From NCBI GenBank assembly GCA_964517215.1, contig CAZFBR010000070.1, positions 1 through 14,430 of the forward strand: DNA of 14,430 nucleotides. The letters are read 5' to 3'. The DNA is from CAZFBR01 sp035353495 [NCBI: uncultured bacterium] (GTDB lineage Bacteria > DAOPZR01). Position numbers and translations under genes: made by a program. The notes under the pieces are model-generated. The model saw only the letters and a program-made list of their open reading frames with translations, was not told where the DNA came from and searched no databases. Below, in pieces: positions 6,094 to 13,340 of the stretch. The first letter of the stretch is position 1; every line of letters starts with the position of its first letter.

Positions 6094-6654
6094 ATGCAGA
6101 TTCAGGCGACCCTGCTGCGGCCGGGCATGGTGATCAATCATAACGGCGTGCTGCACAGCGTGATGCAGGCGCACCATCACACCCCGGGCAACCTGCGCGG
6201 GATGATGCAGGTCAAGCTGCGCAACCTCAAGTCGGGCAATTCGACGGAGGTGCGGTTCCGCTCGGAGGACCGCGTCGAGAAGATTTCACTCGACCAGCAG
6301 CAGCTCGAGTACCTGTACGCCGACGGCGACCTGTACTATTTCATGAACACGGAAAACTACGAGCAGTTCCCGCTGACCAAGGATGTGCTCGGGGACAATG
6401 TCTATTATCTGCTCCCCAATACGCTCTTTGAAGTGACCTTCCACGAGGGGACGCCGGTGGGTGTGGTGCCGCCGACGTCGCTGGTGATGACCGTGACCGC
6501 GACCGACCCGACGATCAAGGGCGCCACGGTGACGGCGTCGAAGAAACCCGCCACGCTCGAAACCGGGCTGGTGGTCCAGGTGCCGCAGTTCGTCGACGTG
6601 GGCGACCGGATCAAGATCGACACGCGCGAGAACAACTACCTCGACCGCGCCTGA
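6094..6654 (+). CDS. efp: Translation elongation factor P
   Basis: A 186-residue EF-P, the ribosome-binding factor that rescues stalling at consecutive prolines. The three-barrel layout is intact: the N-terminal KOW-like domain ends near VKLRN, the middle OB domain includes LGDNVYYLLPNT, and the C-terminal OB domain ends TGLVVQVPQFVDVGDRIKIDTR, close to the E. coli pattern. At the loop that reaches the peptidyl-transferase centre, TPGNLRGMMQVKLRN aligns without gaps to E. coli KPGKGQAFARVKLRR. Asn33 therefore sits where the modified Lys34 is found. No EpmA, EpmB or EarP gene is nearby. GTGAGG at 6078-6083 may serve as ribosome-binding site. The stop overlaps the next start by one base (TGATG). 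Confidence 0.95.
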   Translation: MQIQATLLRPGMVINHNGVLHSVMQAHHHTPGNLRGMMQVKLRNLKSGNSTEVRFRSEDRVEKISLDQQQLEYLYADGDLYYFMNTENYEQFPLTKDVLGDNVYYLLPNTLFEVTFHEGTPVGVVPPTSLVMTVTATDPTIKGATVTASKKPATLETGLVVQVPQFVDVGDRIKIDTRENNYLDRA

Positions 6655-7394
6655 TGGATACCCCCGCCGGCCGTCCGGACGGCGGGGCTCTGCTGCTGTT
6701 CGATATTGACGGCACCCTGCTGAACGCCGCCGGGTGCGGCCTGCGCGCCATCGACCGCGCCATGCGCGAGCTGTACGGCATCGATCGCGCCAGCGCCGGC
6801 GTTGAATTCGCCGGCTGCACCGATCTGGCCATCTGGCAGGGGGTGTTCACGCAGCGCGGCCTCGGTGTCGAACGCTTCCATGCCGACCGCCCCGCCATCG
6901 AAACCGCGTACCTGCGCCTGCTGCATGACGAACTGGGCAATCGCGGCGTCACGGTGCTCCCGGGCTATCCCGGGCTGCTTGATGCCTGCCGCGACCGCGG
7001 CTGGGAACTCGGCCTGCTCACGGGCAACTTCCGTGCCGGCGGCTACGCCAAGCTCGCCGCGGGCAGGCTTGACGGCTATTTCCCCTTCGGCGGGTTCGGC
7101 GACAGCCACACCTCGCGCGAGCCGCTTTATGAACTGGCGGTGACGGCGGCGCGAACCACGGCGGGATGTGATGTTCCGCCGGAACGGGTGCTGGTGATTG
7201 GCGACACGCTGCACGACCTGCGCTGCGCGCGGGCGGGCGGGGCACGGGCGGTGCTGGTGGCGACCGGGCTGGTTGCCGCCGCGACGCTGCGCGCCGCGCA
7301 GCCCGACCTGTTTTGCGACAGCTTTGCCGATGTCGATGCGACGGTCAGCGGATTTGCCGCGCTGCTGGCAGCAGCGGGACCGGCGCACGCATGA
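6654..7394 (+). CDS. HAD-superfamily hydrolase, phosphoglycolate phosphatase-like
   Basis: A 246-residue haloacid-dehalogenase-type phosphatase. Motif I is FDIDGT with nucleophile D17 and acid/base D19; motif II is LLTGN (T123); the motif III Lys is probably K133 in YAKLAAG; motif IV is GDTLHD (D184, D188). A helical cap lies between motifs I and II, as in the Gph/PGP subgroup. The likely reaction is dephosphorylation of a small phosphate ester such as 2-phosphoglycolate, but substrates in this family cannot be read from sequence. It is translationally coupled to efp by TGATG. The stop overlaps the start of a 25-codon Arg-rich frame that leads to the glycosyltransferase. Confidence 0.9.
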   Translation: MDTPAGRPDGGALLLFDIDGTLLNAAGCGLRAIDRAMRELYGIDRASAGVEFAGCTDLAIWQGVFTQRGLGVERFHADRPAIETAYLRLLHDELGNRGVTVLPGYPGLLDACRDRGWELGLLTGNFRAGGYAKLAAGRLDGYFPFGGFGDSHTSREPLYELAVTAARTTAGCDVPPERVLVIGDTLHDLRCARAGGARAVLVATGLVAAATLRAAQPDLFCDSFADVDATVSGFAALLAAAGPAHA

Positions 7395-7468
7395 GGTCGC
7401 GCCGCCGCCGCCGCACCCGGCCGGCGCCGGTGACCGCGGGCCCCACGGTGGCGCGGACACGGCGATGA
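7391..7468 (+). CDS. Possible 25-residue Arg-rich mini-ORF coupling the HAD and glycosyltransferase genes
   Basis: The ATG overlaps the HAD stop (ATGA at 7391-7394), and the TGA overlaps the glycosyltransferase start (ATGA at 7465-7468), so it fills the 70-base gap exactly. The peptide has 10 Arg in 25 residues, including five in a row at positions 4-8. No Shine-Dalgarno is obvious, so initiation would rely on ribosomes ending HAD. GC-rich DNA readily yields Arg-rich chance frames, so this may be a re-initiation bridge without a functional peptide, or coincidence. Confidence 0.3.
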   Translation: MRSRRRRRTRPAPVTAGPTVARTRR

Positions 7469-8601
7469 GAATCGTCTACACGGCGATCCGCTATCCGCCG
7501 GCGCCGGGCGGGATGGAAGAGCAGGTGGGCGCCATCGCGACGGCCATGGCCGCGCGCGGGCATGAGGTCAGCGTCTATACCTCCGACCTGGAACAGCATA
7601 TCGACTTCAAGCGGCTGCGCGGCGTGCCGGCGCGCGAGGTGCGTGACGGGGTTCGGGTCACCCGCTGTTTTTCGCTGCATCCGCCGCACACCACCTGGCC
7701 GGTGCAGCCCGGTCTGCCGCTGGCCCTCGCCGGGGCGCAGGCAGACCTTGTCCATGCCTACGGCTTTCTCTATTTTCCCATGCTGGCGACGCATGTCGTC
7801 GCCCAACACAAGCGCTGGCCGGTGGTTTTCAATCCCATTGTCGATCGCAACGCCATCCTCCGTCATCCGCGCTATGCGCGCTGGCTGGGCGAGCGCATGA
7901 TCCAGTCGCCGGTGACGGTGACTGACACGGCGTGGGCGGTGGACGTGCTGCGCGAACTCGGCTTTGCGGCGCGGCGGTTCGAGGTGGTGCCGCCCGGCGT
8001 CGATATCGCCGCCTACGACGGCGTCGACGGCGCGTTTTTTTCCGCCGCGCGCCGCGCGGGCGAGCGTCCGCTGCTCTTTGCCGGGCGCATCGCCTCGGGG
8101 AAGGGGCTGGATGTGCTGCTGCGCGCGCTGCCTGCCATTCGCGTACAGTTCCCGGCGGTCAGACTGCATGTGATCGGCACCGATTTCGGCTATCTCGCCG
8201 CGGCGCGCGCGCTGGCGGGCGAGCTGGCGCTTGGCGACGGGGTGACCTGGCACGGCTATGTGGCGCGCCGCGACCTGATCAGCGCCTATAAGGGCGCGGA
8301 ACTGCTGGTGCTCCCCAGTCGCTACGAGGAGTTCGGCATGGTCATCGCCGAGGCGTGGGCGGCGGGCACGGCGGTGGTGGCGGCGGCGAGCACCGCCATC
8401 CCGTTCGTGGTGGACGACGGGGTTGACGGTCTGCTTTTCCCGACGGATGATGTCGCGGCCTGCGCGGCGCGGGTGTGCGACCTGCTGGCCGACGACGCAA
8501 AACGCCGCGCGTTCGGCCTGGCCGGGCAGCAGAAGGTGCGGGACCGCTACGCCTGGCCGGTGATTTTCGACCAGCTTGAAAGCATCTATCGTTCGCTTTA
8601 A
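7465..8601 (+). CDS. Glycosyltransferase family 4 (GT-B fold)
   Basis: A 378-residue retaining glycosyltransferase that transfers a sugar from a nucleotide donor, probably at the inner membrane face in glycolipid, capsule or other cell-surface glycan assembly. The N-terminal Rossmann half opens with YPPAPGGMEEQV (donor/acceptor loop GG at 15-16). The C-terminal half has FAGRIASGKGLDVLLRAL, with the Arg-Lys pair that grips the donor phosphates, then PSRYEEFGMVIAE with the E-x7-E pair E288/E296. It starts at 7465 by alignment with family N termini; the frame continues upstream but would lie inside HAD. The Shine-Dalgarno is weak, so coupling to the preceding mini-ORF is plausible. Acceptor and sugar are unknown. 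Confidence 0.92.
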   Translation: MRIVYTAIRYPPAPGGMEEQVGAIATAMAARGHEVSVYTSDLEQHIDFKRLRGVPAREVRDGVRVTRCFSLHPPHTTWPVQPGLPLALAGAQADLVHAYGFLYFPMLATHVVAQHKRWPVVFNPIVDRNAILRHPRYARWLGERMIQSPVTVTDTAWAVDVLRELGFAARRFEVVPPGVDIAAYDGVDGAFFSAARRAGERPLLFAGRIASGKGLDVLLRALPAIRVQFPAVRLHVIGTDFGYLAAARALAGELALGDGVTWHGYVARRDLISAYKGAELLVLPSRYEEFGMVIAEAWAAGTAVVAAASTAIPFVVDDGVDGLLFPTDDVAACAARVCDLLADDAKRRAFGLAGQQKVRDRYAWPVIFDQLESIYRSL

Positions 8602-8614
8602 CAAAACGCGCGAC

Positions 8615-8638
8615 CGGCGCACTGACGGCAGTGCGCCG
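8615..8638. other. Stem-loop between the glycosyltransferase and the next gene
   Basis: A perfect 10-bp stem CGGCGCACTG (8615-8624) with CAGTGCGCCG (8629-8638) closes the 4-base loop ACGG. No T-run follows, so it is not a standard intrinsic terminator. It ends 6 bases before the GGAG ribosome-binding site of the next gene. It could stabilise the upstream mRNA, hinder ribosome access or weakly terminate. Confidence 0.5.
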
Positions 8639-8655
8639 TGCAGCGGAGCGGATGC

Positions 8656-9441
8656 ATGAACTGGCTATCGCGGCGGGCGCGGGCGGAACTTGCCGCCCGG
8701 TTGCTCAACGATTCCGGCGGACTCTGGTATCACTGGCGCGCGCTGCGCTACCGTCGCCGGCTGTGGCGGCCGTTCGTCGAACGACTGGCGCCGCCGCTGC
8801 TGGCGCTGGCGCGGGCGCGGCTGCGGCCCGGGGCGCGGCTGGTACTGGTCGGACCGAGTGCGGGGTGGACGCTCCCGGATGCGGTGCTGACGCTGACGGA
8901 CCGGCTGATACTCATCGAGCCCAACCCGCTGGCGGTGTGGCTGCTGCAGCGGCGGCTGCGGCAGTTGGCGCCGGCGGCAGTGGTTGCGGCAGATGCCCGC
9001 GACTATTTTGCTGATGCGGCCGGCCCCGGCGAACTGCGCGCCGCGTACGGGAACGACCTGCTGCTGTTCTGCAATCTGCTGGGGCAGCTGCGGCTGATCA
9101 GCACACCCGAACGCTACCTTGCGATGCGCGGGGTATTGCGGGAAATGCTGGCCGTGACCGGGCTCGCCTGGGTCAGTTATCACGACCGGCTGAGCGCAGA
9201 CCAGGCACCGGTGTTGCGGGAAGAGGCCGCGCCACGGCGGCTGACCGACGCGGAATGCCGCACACGGTTCTTTCCGGGCCTCGCGCTTGACGAAATGGAC
9301 GAGCACGACACGGAGAGCCTGTTTCCTGCGGTGTTGCCGGCGACCTTTCTGACCTGGCAGCTGTTGCCGCATCGTTATCATCTGATTGAACTGTGCGGGT
9401 CGCCGCTCCCGGCGATTGACGGCGGGGGAGGCGGGTGTTAG
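8656..9441 (+). CDS. Unknown protein with a Rossmann/methyltransferase-like fold
   Basis: A 261-residue soluble protein. The N-terminal about 55 residues are helical and Arg-rich. Then comes a pattern like a class I SAM-dependent methyltransferase: strand ARLVLVG followed by PSAGW (about 60-71), an acidic residue ending strand 2 (LILIEPN, E88), a helix, an acidic step AADARDYF (D113), and a motif-IV-like strand NDLLLFCNLLGQL. The glycine loop is not the classical GxGxG, so cofactor binding is uncertain. The start at 8656 has GGAG at 8645-8648 with 7-nt spacing; GTG at 8638 lies in the preceding hairpin and is less likely. The glycosyltransferase upstream suggests surface-glycan modification, but that is only context. 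Confidence 0.7.
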   Translation: MNWLSRRARAELAARLLNDSGGLWYHWRALRYRRRLWRPFVERLAPPLLALARARLRPGARLVLVGPSAGWTLPDAVLTLTDRLILIEPNPLAVWLLQRRLRQLAPAAVVAADARDYFADAAGPGELRAAYGNDLLLFCNLLGQLRLISTPERYLAMRGVLREMLAVTGLAWVSYHDRLSADQAPVLREEAAPRRLTDAECRTRFFPGLALDEMDEHDTESLFPAVLPATFLTWQLLPHRYHLIELCGSPLPAIDGGGGGC

Positions 9442-9442
9442 G

Positions 9443-9532
9443 ATGCCACGGACGGACAGACCAACGCGCGGCAACGGGCGCACAGCGGTTGCGCTGCAGC
9501 CCGGCGAACGCAGGCGGAGACGAGCGGCATGA
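9443..9532 (+). CDS. Possible 29-residue Arg-rich mini-ORF upstream of the metallo-beta-lactamase gene
   Basis: It starts 1 base after the previous stop (TAG-g-ATG), and its TGA overlaps the next ATG (ATGA at 9529-9532), spanning the whole 87-base gap. It has 9 Arg in 29 residues, with five consecutive Arg at 23-27. Part of that Arg run is the next gene's Shine-Dalgarno (GGAG, 9516-9519) read in another frame, and it uses rare codons (AGG, AGA, CGA). It may be a coupling device, a peptide, or chance. Confidence 0.25.
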   Translation: MPRTDRPTRGNGRTAVALQPGERRRRRAA

Positions 9533-10905
9533 ACATCACCTTTCTGGGCGGGGCAGGCGAAGTGACGGGGAGCGCGCACCTGATCGAGGCGAACGGGGCG
9601 CGGGTGCTGCGCGATTGCGGCGTCTTCCAGGGCCGGCGCACGGAGTCGTACGCGAAGAACCGGGAACTGGTCGAGGACCTCGCCGGACTGCAGGCCATGC
9701 TCATTTCGCACGCGCATGCGGACCACAGCGGCAACGTGCCCGGGGTGGTCAAGCGCGGCTACAAGGGCCCGGTTTATGCAACGCCGGCGACGGCGGACCT
9801 GCTGCCGCTGATGTGGCGCGACGCCGCGCGCATCCAGCAGGCGGACCTGCGCTTCCTGGAAAAGTACAACCGCAAGGCGCCTGATACCCCGGAGCCGCTG
9901 TTCGACGAGTCGGACGTGGATGACGCGGAGAAACTGCTGCGTCCCGTCGCTTACGGGAAGGAGTTGGCGCTGGCGGACGGTTTGACGGTCGATTTCCACG
10001 AGGCGGGGCATATCCTCGGCTCGGCGGTGAATGTGGTCACAGCGCGGGAGAACGGGCGGACGACGCGGGTCGGCTGGGCGCTCGATCTCGGGCGTTCGGG
10101 GCTGCCCATCCTCGAGGACCCGCACCAGTTGCGCGACCTCGACGCGCTGGTTATTGAAAGCACCTACGGGGCGCGCGAGCACGAGCAGCTCGACCATCTC
10201 GAGGAGCGCCTGGCGGACGTGCTCAACCGCACCTTTGCCCGCGGCGGCAAGGTGATCGTGCCCGCCTTTGCCCTCGGGCGCGCGCAGGAGGTGCTCTACA
10301 GCGTGAAACGGCTGTTCAATGCGGGGAAGGTCAAGAAGGTGCCGGTCTTTCTCGACAGTCCGCTGGCGGACAAGGTCTCGCAGGTCTTCGCCAGACACGG
10401 CGAGCTGTACGACAACGAGACGCGGGAGCTGGGCCACAGTTTTCTCGCCAAGGGTTTTGTCACCTATACCACCGACAAGCGGGAATCGCAGAAACTGAAC
10501 GATTTCAACGGGCCGTGCATTATCATTTCCTCGTCGGGCATGTGCGAGGCGGGGCGCATCCTGCACCACCTGCTGCACCAGCTGGATGATCCGAAGAACA
10601 CTATTCTCATCGTCGGGTTTATGGCGGAACATACGCTGGGGCGCAAACTGCTCAACGGCGACCAGACGGTGCGCGTGCTGATGGCCACGGTGCGGGTCCG
10701 GGCGGAAATCACCAAGCTCAACGCGTTCAGCGCGCACGCCGGCTGTTCGGAACTGCTGCAGTACATCAAGGGCTGCGGCAACCTGAAAAAGCTGATTCTT
10801 GTCCACGGCGAAGCGACGCAACTCGCGGCGCTGGCGGAGAAGGCGCGGACGGTGACGGCCGCCGCCATTCATATCCCGCAGCGCGGTGAGACGCTGGCGC
10901 TGTAA
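9529..10905 (+). CDS. Metallo-beta-lactamase/beta-CASP RNase-like protein with RNA-specificity domain (CPSF73-type)
   Basis: A 458-residue cytosolic protein of the beta-CASP nuclease family. Metal-site residues are SHAHADH (H61, H63, D65, H66), H161 in AGHILGSA and D186 in ALDLG. The beta-CASP part follows, with ESTYG (E210), VPAFALGRAQE, the glycine/serine stretch ISSSGMCEAGRI, FSAHA (H403) and VHGE (H426). This arrangement matches bacterial single-chain relatives of CPSF73 such as TTHA0252, which degrade or cleave RNA. The length is typical and no key residue is missing. GGAG at 9516-9519 is 9 nt ahead of the ATG. A zinc-ribbon gene follows after 6 bases. RNA cleavage is inferred from family knowledge. 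Confidence 0.92.
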   Translation: MNITFLGGAGEVTGSAHLIEANGARVLRDCGVFQGRRTESYAKNRELVEDLAGLQAMLISHAHADHSGNVPGVVKRGYKGPVYATPATADLLPLMWRDAARIQQADLRFLEKYNRKAPDTPEPLFDESDVDDAEKLLRPVAYGKELALADGLTVDFHEAGHILGSAVNVVTARENGRTTRVGWALDLGRSGLPILEDPHQLRDLDALVIESTYGAREHEQLDHLEERLADVLNRTFARGGKVIVPAFALGRAQEVLYSVKRLFNAGKVKKVPVFLDSPLADKVSQVFARHGELYDNETRELGHSFLAKGFVTYTTDKRESQKLNDFNGPCIIISSSGMCEAGRILHHLLHQLDDPKNTILIVGFMAEHTLGRKLLNGDQTVRVLMATVRVRAEITKLNAFSAHAGCSELLQYIKGCGNLKKLILVHGEATQLAALAEKARTVTAAAIHIPQRGETLAL

Positions 10906-10911
10906 CGCGTC

Positions 10912-11508
10912 ATGGCGGTGATTGCCTGCCCGCAGTGCGGCGGGATGGTCAGCAGCGAGGCGGCTGCCTGCCTGTATTGCGGGGCGAAGGACCTGCCGCG
11001 CGAATGCCGCCATTGCCGGGCAATCGTGCCGGCGGCGGCCTGGGCACAGCACTGCTGCCCGGCCACGGCCGCGCCAGCAGTGCCGACGCGGGAAATATTT
11101 GTCTGCGACCGTTGCGGGAGTGAGGTGGCGGCAGCGGCGGATGTCTGCCCTGCCTGCGGCAACAGTGTCGCGGAGGTAATTGATGCTGCGGAGGAGGCGA
11201 CGATGCCCGGCAGCCCCGGTGCCGGTCGGGCAACGCCGGCGCCGGTTACCGCCGGGGGGCTGCACTGCGCGCATTGCCGGCAGCCGGTGCTGCCGGCGTT
11301 TGTGTATTGCCCGCACTGCGGGGTTGGCCTTGTCCCGGCGATGGCGTCGGAGGGTGATCGGTGTCCTGAAGGAGAAACCCTGCTGCTGTATGCCGCCGAT
11401 CATGGCCCCGCGTATCTGTGCCCGAACTGCGACCGGGAAATTGCCGTTGATACGCTGATGGCGATGCGGCAGTGCCCGCACTGCGGCACTGTGCATTTCG
11501 CTGATTGA
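10912..11508 (+). CDS. Multi-zinc-ribbon protein of unknown function
   Basis: A 198-residue protein built of Cys-x-x-Cys knuckles. Paired sites are C6/C9 with C20/C23, C32/C35 with C48-C49, C65/C68 with C78/C81, C119/C122 with C133/C136, and C170/C173 with C188/C191. This gives about five zinc ribbons joined by Ala/Pro/Gly-rich linkers (about 90-115). There is no catalytic domain, signal peptide or membrane span. Such proteins often bind nucleic acid or act as scaffolds. The gene starts 6 bases after the RNase-like gene, which suggests a shared role, for example substrate recruitment. I do not recognise a named family. Confidence 0.82.
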   Translation: MAVIACPQCGGMVSSEAAACLYCGAKDLPRECRHCRAIVPAAAWAQHCCPATAAPAVPTREIFVCDRCGSEVAAAADVCPACGNSVAEVIDAAEEATMPGSPGAGRATPAPVTAGGLHCAHCRQPVLPAFVYCPHCGVGLVPAMASEGDRCPEGETLLLYAADHGPAYLCPNCDREIAVDTLMAMRQCPHCGTVHFAD

Positions 11509-11518
11509 TCCGCACGCG

Positions 11519-11536
11519 GGCCGGCGGCGGCTGGCC
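11519..11536 (+). other. Weak stem-loop after the zinc-ribbon gene
   Basis: GGCCGGC (11519-11525) pairs with GCTGGCC (11530-11536), including one G-U pair, around the loop GGCG, 10 bases after the stop. No T-run follows, so it is at best a weak or factor-assisted terminator separating this unit from ilvB. Confidence 0.3.
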
Positions 11537-11567
11537 ACTGGCATTCTCTGAATTGCCCGCCGAATAT

Positions 11568-11597
11568 TTGACACCCAATATATTCATAAGTTAGAAT
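11568..11597 (+). promoter_or_regulatory. Sigma-70-type promoter for the ilv operon
   Basis: A consensus -35 TTGACA (11568-11573) and a -10 TAGAAT (11592-11597) are 18 bases apart, in an AT-rich stretch of otherwise GC-rich DNA. Transcription would start near 11604, giving a leader of about 54 nt before ilvB. The same 18-base spacing occurs in the efp promoter. Confidence 0.75.
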
Positions 11598-11621
11598 AGT
11601 TCGGAAATTTGGGAGGGGGCT

Positions 11622-11644
11622 ATGACAGGTTGCTGAATCTGTCA
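11622..11644 (+). promoter_or_regulatory. ilvB leader: 4-codon ORF inside a hairpin next to the ribosome-binding site
   Basis: ATG ACA GGT TGC TGA (11622-11636) has a strong Shine-Dalgarno (GGAGG, 11612-11616, 5-nt spacing). The same bases form a 9-bp stem, TGACAGGTT (11623-11631) with AATCTGTCA (11636-11644, one G-U pair), around the loop GCTG. The stem ends 2 bases before GGAGG (11647-11651) of ilvB. Ribosomes on the mini-ORF would open the stem, so translation of ilvB could be gated. There are no Ile/Val/Leu codons and no terminator, so it is not a classical ilv attenuator. Confidence 0.45.
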
Positions 11645-11657
11645 GTGGAGGTGGTGT

Positions 11658-13340
11658 ATGGCAAAGAAGAACGGGGCGCAATTGCTGATCGATGCTCTGG
11701 CCCGTGAGGGTGTCGAGATGATTTTCGGCATCCCCGGCGGGCAGATGATTCCGATCTATGACAAGCTCTATGATGCGCCGTTCCGCAATATCCTGACGAA
11801 ACACGAGCAGGGCGCCGCGCACATGGCCGATGGCTATGCGCGGGTGACGGGGAAGGTGGGGGTCTGCTTCGCCACCTCGGGCCCGGGCGCGACCAATCTG
11901 GTGACGGGCATCGCCAATGCCTATATGGACTCCATTCCGATGGTCGCGGTGACGGGGCAGGTCCCGACCACGCTGATCGGCTGCGATGCGTTCCAGGAAG
12001 CGGATATCGTCGGGATCACCCGCCCGGTGGTCAAGCACAGCTATCTGGTGCAGAACACCTGTGAACTGGCGGGGGTGGTGCATGAGGCGTTCCACATCGC
12101 GCGCACCGGCCGGCCCGGTCCGGTGCTGATCGACGTGCCAAAGGACGTGGCGCTCGGCCAGCTTGAGGACTGCCCGCCGCCCGATGAAGTGAAGATCCGC
12201 GGCTACAAGCCGACCGTGCACGGCAACCAGCGGCAGATCAAGCGCCTGGCCGATGCCATTGCCGCCGCCGAGCGCCCGGTGATTTACGCCGGCGGCGGCG
12301 TGATCACCGCCAATGCATCCGAGGAACTGGTGAAACTCGCGCACAAGTGCAACATTCCGGTGACGACGACGATGATGGGGCTCGGTTGTTTCCCGGAGAC
12401 GGATGAACTGTCGCTGGGCATGCTCGGCATGCACGGCACCGCCTACGCCAATCTCGCGGTGCACGAATGCGATCTGCTCATCGCCCTGGGCGCGCGCTTC
12501 GACGACCGGGCCACGGGCAAGATCAGCGAATTTGCGCCGGGCGCCATGGTGGCGCATGCGGATGTCGATCCCTCGTCGGTGTCGAAGAATGTCAAGGTGG
12601 ACATTCCCGTCGTGGGTGACGTGCGCAACATCCTCGAGGCGCTGCTCAAGGTGGTTAAGGCGGGCCGGCCGGCCGGCTGGCTGGCGCGGGTGGCGGAACT
12701 GAAGCAGAAGTACCCGCTGCGGTACGCGGCCCAGGGAACGGGCAAGATCAAGCCGCAGCACGTGGTGCAGCGCATCGGCGCGCTGGCGGGCAAGGACGCG
12801 ATCATCTGCACCGAGGTCGGCCAGCACCAGATGTGGGCGGCGCTTTACTACCAGTTCACCAAGCCGCGCACCTGGGTGTCGTCGGGCGGCCTCGGCACGA
12901 TGGGGTTCGGTTTTCCCGCGGCGGTGGGCGCGCAATTCGGCTGCCCCGGGGCGACGGTATTTGACATTTCGGGCGACGGTTCGTTCCAGATGAACCTGCA
13001 GGAGCTGGCGACCGCCCGGCTGCACAAACTGCCGATCAAGGTGGCCATCCTCAACAACGGCTGCCTCGGCATGGTGCGGCAGTGGCAGGAGATGTTCTTC
13101 CAGCGGCGTTATTCGGGGATCGATTTGTCGGGCAGCCCGGATTTCGTCAAGCTGGCCGAAGCGTATGACTGCGTCGGCTTGCGGGTCGAAAAGGACGCCG
13201 ACATCGACAAGGCGCTGACCGCCGCGCTCAAGGTCAAGGACCGTCCGGTGGTCATGGATTTCCGCGTTGAGCCGGAGGAAAATGTCTTTCCCATGGTGCC
13301 CGCCGGCGGGGCCAACTGCAACATGCTGGGGGTGGAATGA
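11658..13340 (+). CDS. ilvB: Acetolactate synthase, large (catalytic) subunit
   Basis: A 560-residue thiamine-diphosphate enzyme that joins two pyruvates to acetolactate (valine/leucine) or pyruvate plus 2-oxobutyrate to acetohydroxybutyrate (isoleucine). Domains run PYR (about 1-165), central FAD-binding (about 190-330, with RFDDRATGK) and PP (about 370-540). The catalytic Glu is E50 in KHEQGAAHMADGYAR. The ThDP motif begins GDGS at 439 and ends NN at 466-467. QWQ in GMVRQWQ is typical of the anabolic, FAD-containing enzyme. It starts 6 nt after GGAGG (11647-11651). Its stop overlaps the ilvN start (ATGA), coupling the two subunits. Confidence 0.97.
   Translation: MAKKNGAQLLIDALAREGVEMIFGIPGGQMIPIYDKLYDAPFRNILTKHEQGAAHMADGYARVTGKVGVCFATSGPGATNLVTGIANAYMDSIPMVAVTGQVPTTLIGCDAFQEADIVGITRPVVKHSYLVQNTCELAGVVHEAFHIARTGRPGPVLIDVPKDVALGQLEDCPPPDEVKIRGYKPTVHGNQRQIKRLADAIAAAERPVIYAGGGVITANASEELVKLAHKCNIPVTTTMMGLGCFPETDELSLGMLGMHGTAYANLAVHECDLLIALGARFDDRATGKISEFAPGAMVAHADVDPSSVSKNVKVDIPVVGDVRNILEALLKVVKAGRPAGWLARVAELKQKYPLRYAAQGTGKIKPQHVVQRIGALAGKDAIICTEVGQHQMWAALYYQFTKPRTWVSSGGLGTMGFGFPAAVGAQFGCPGATVFDISGDGSFQMNLQELATARLHKLPIKVAILNNGCLGMVRQWQEMFFQRRYSGIDLSGSPDFVKLAEAYDCVGLRVEKDADIDKALTAALKVKDRPVVMDFRVEPEENVFPMVPAGGANCNMLGVE

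Noticed and set aside
4950-6654. Epimerase and efp as an EarP-type EF-P glycosylation pair
   Set aside because: EarP rhamnosylates an Arg at the EF-P tip and is not an epimerase; here the tip residue is Asn, and efp has its own promoter.
8665-11574. Very long open frame on the - strand (969 codons), with others at 3984-5951 and 1436-2707
   Set aside because: They lie opposite well-identified genes, are rich in Arg, His, Pro and Ala with no family motifs, and are expected as shadow frames in GC-rich DNA.
11604-11657. Classical ilv attenuator with branched-chain codons
   Set aside because: The leader ORF has no Ile, Val or Leu codon and no terminator hairpin with a T-run is present.
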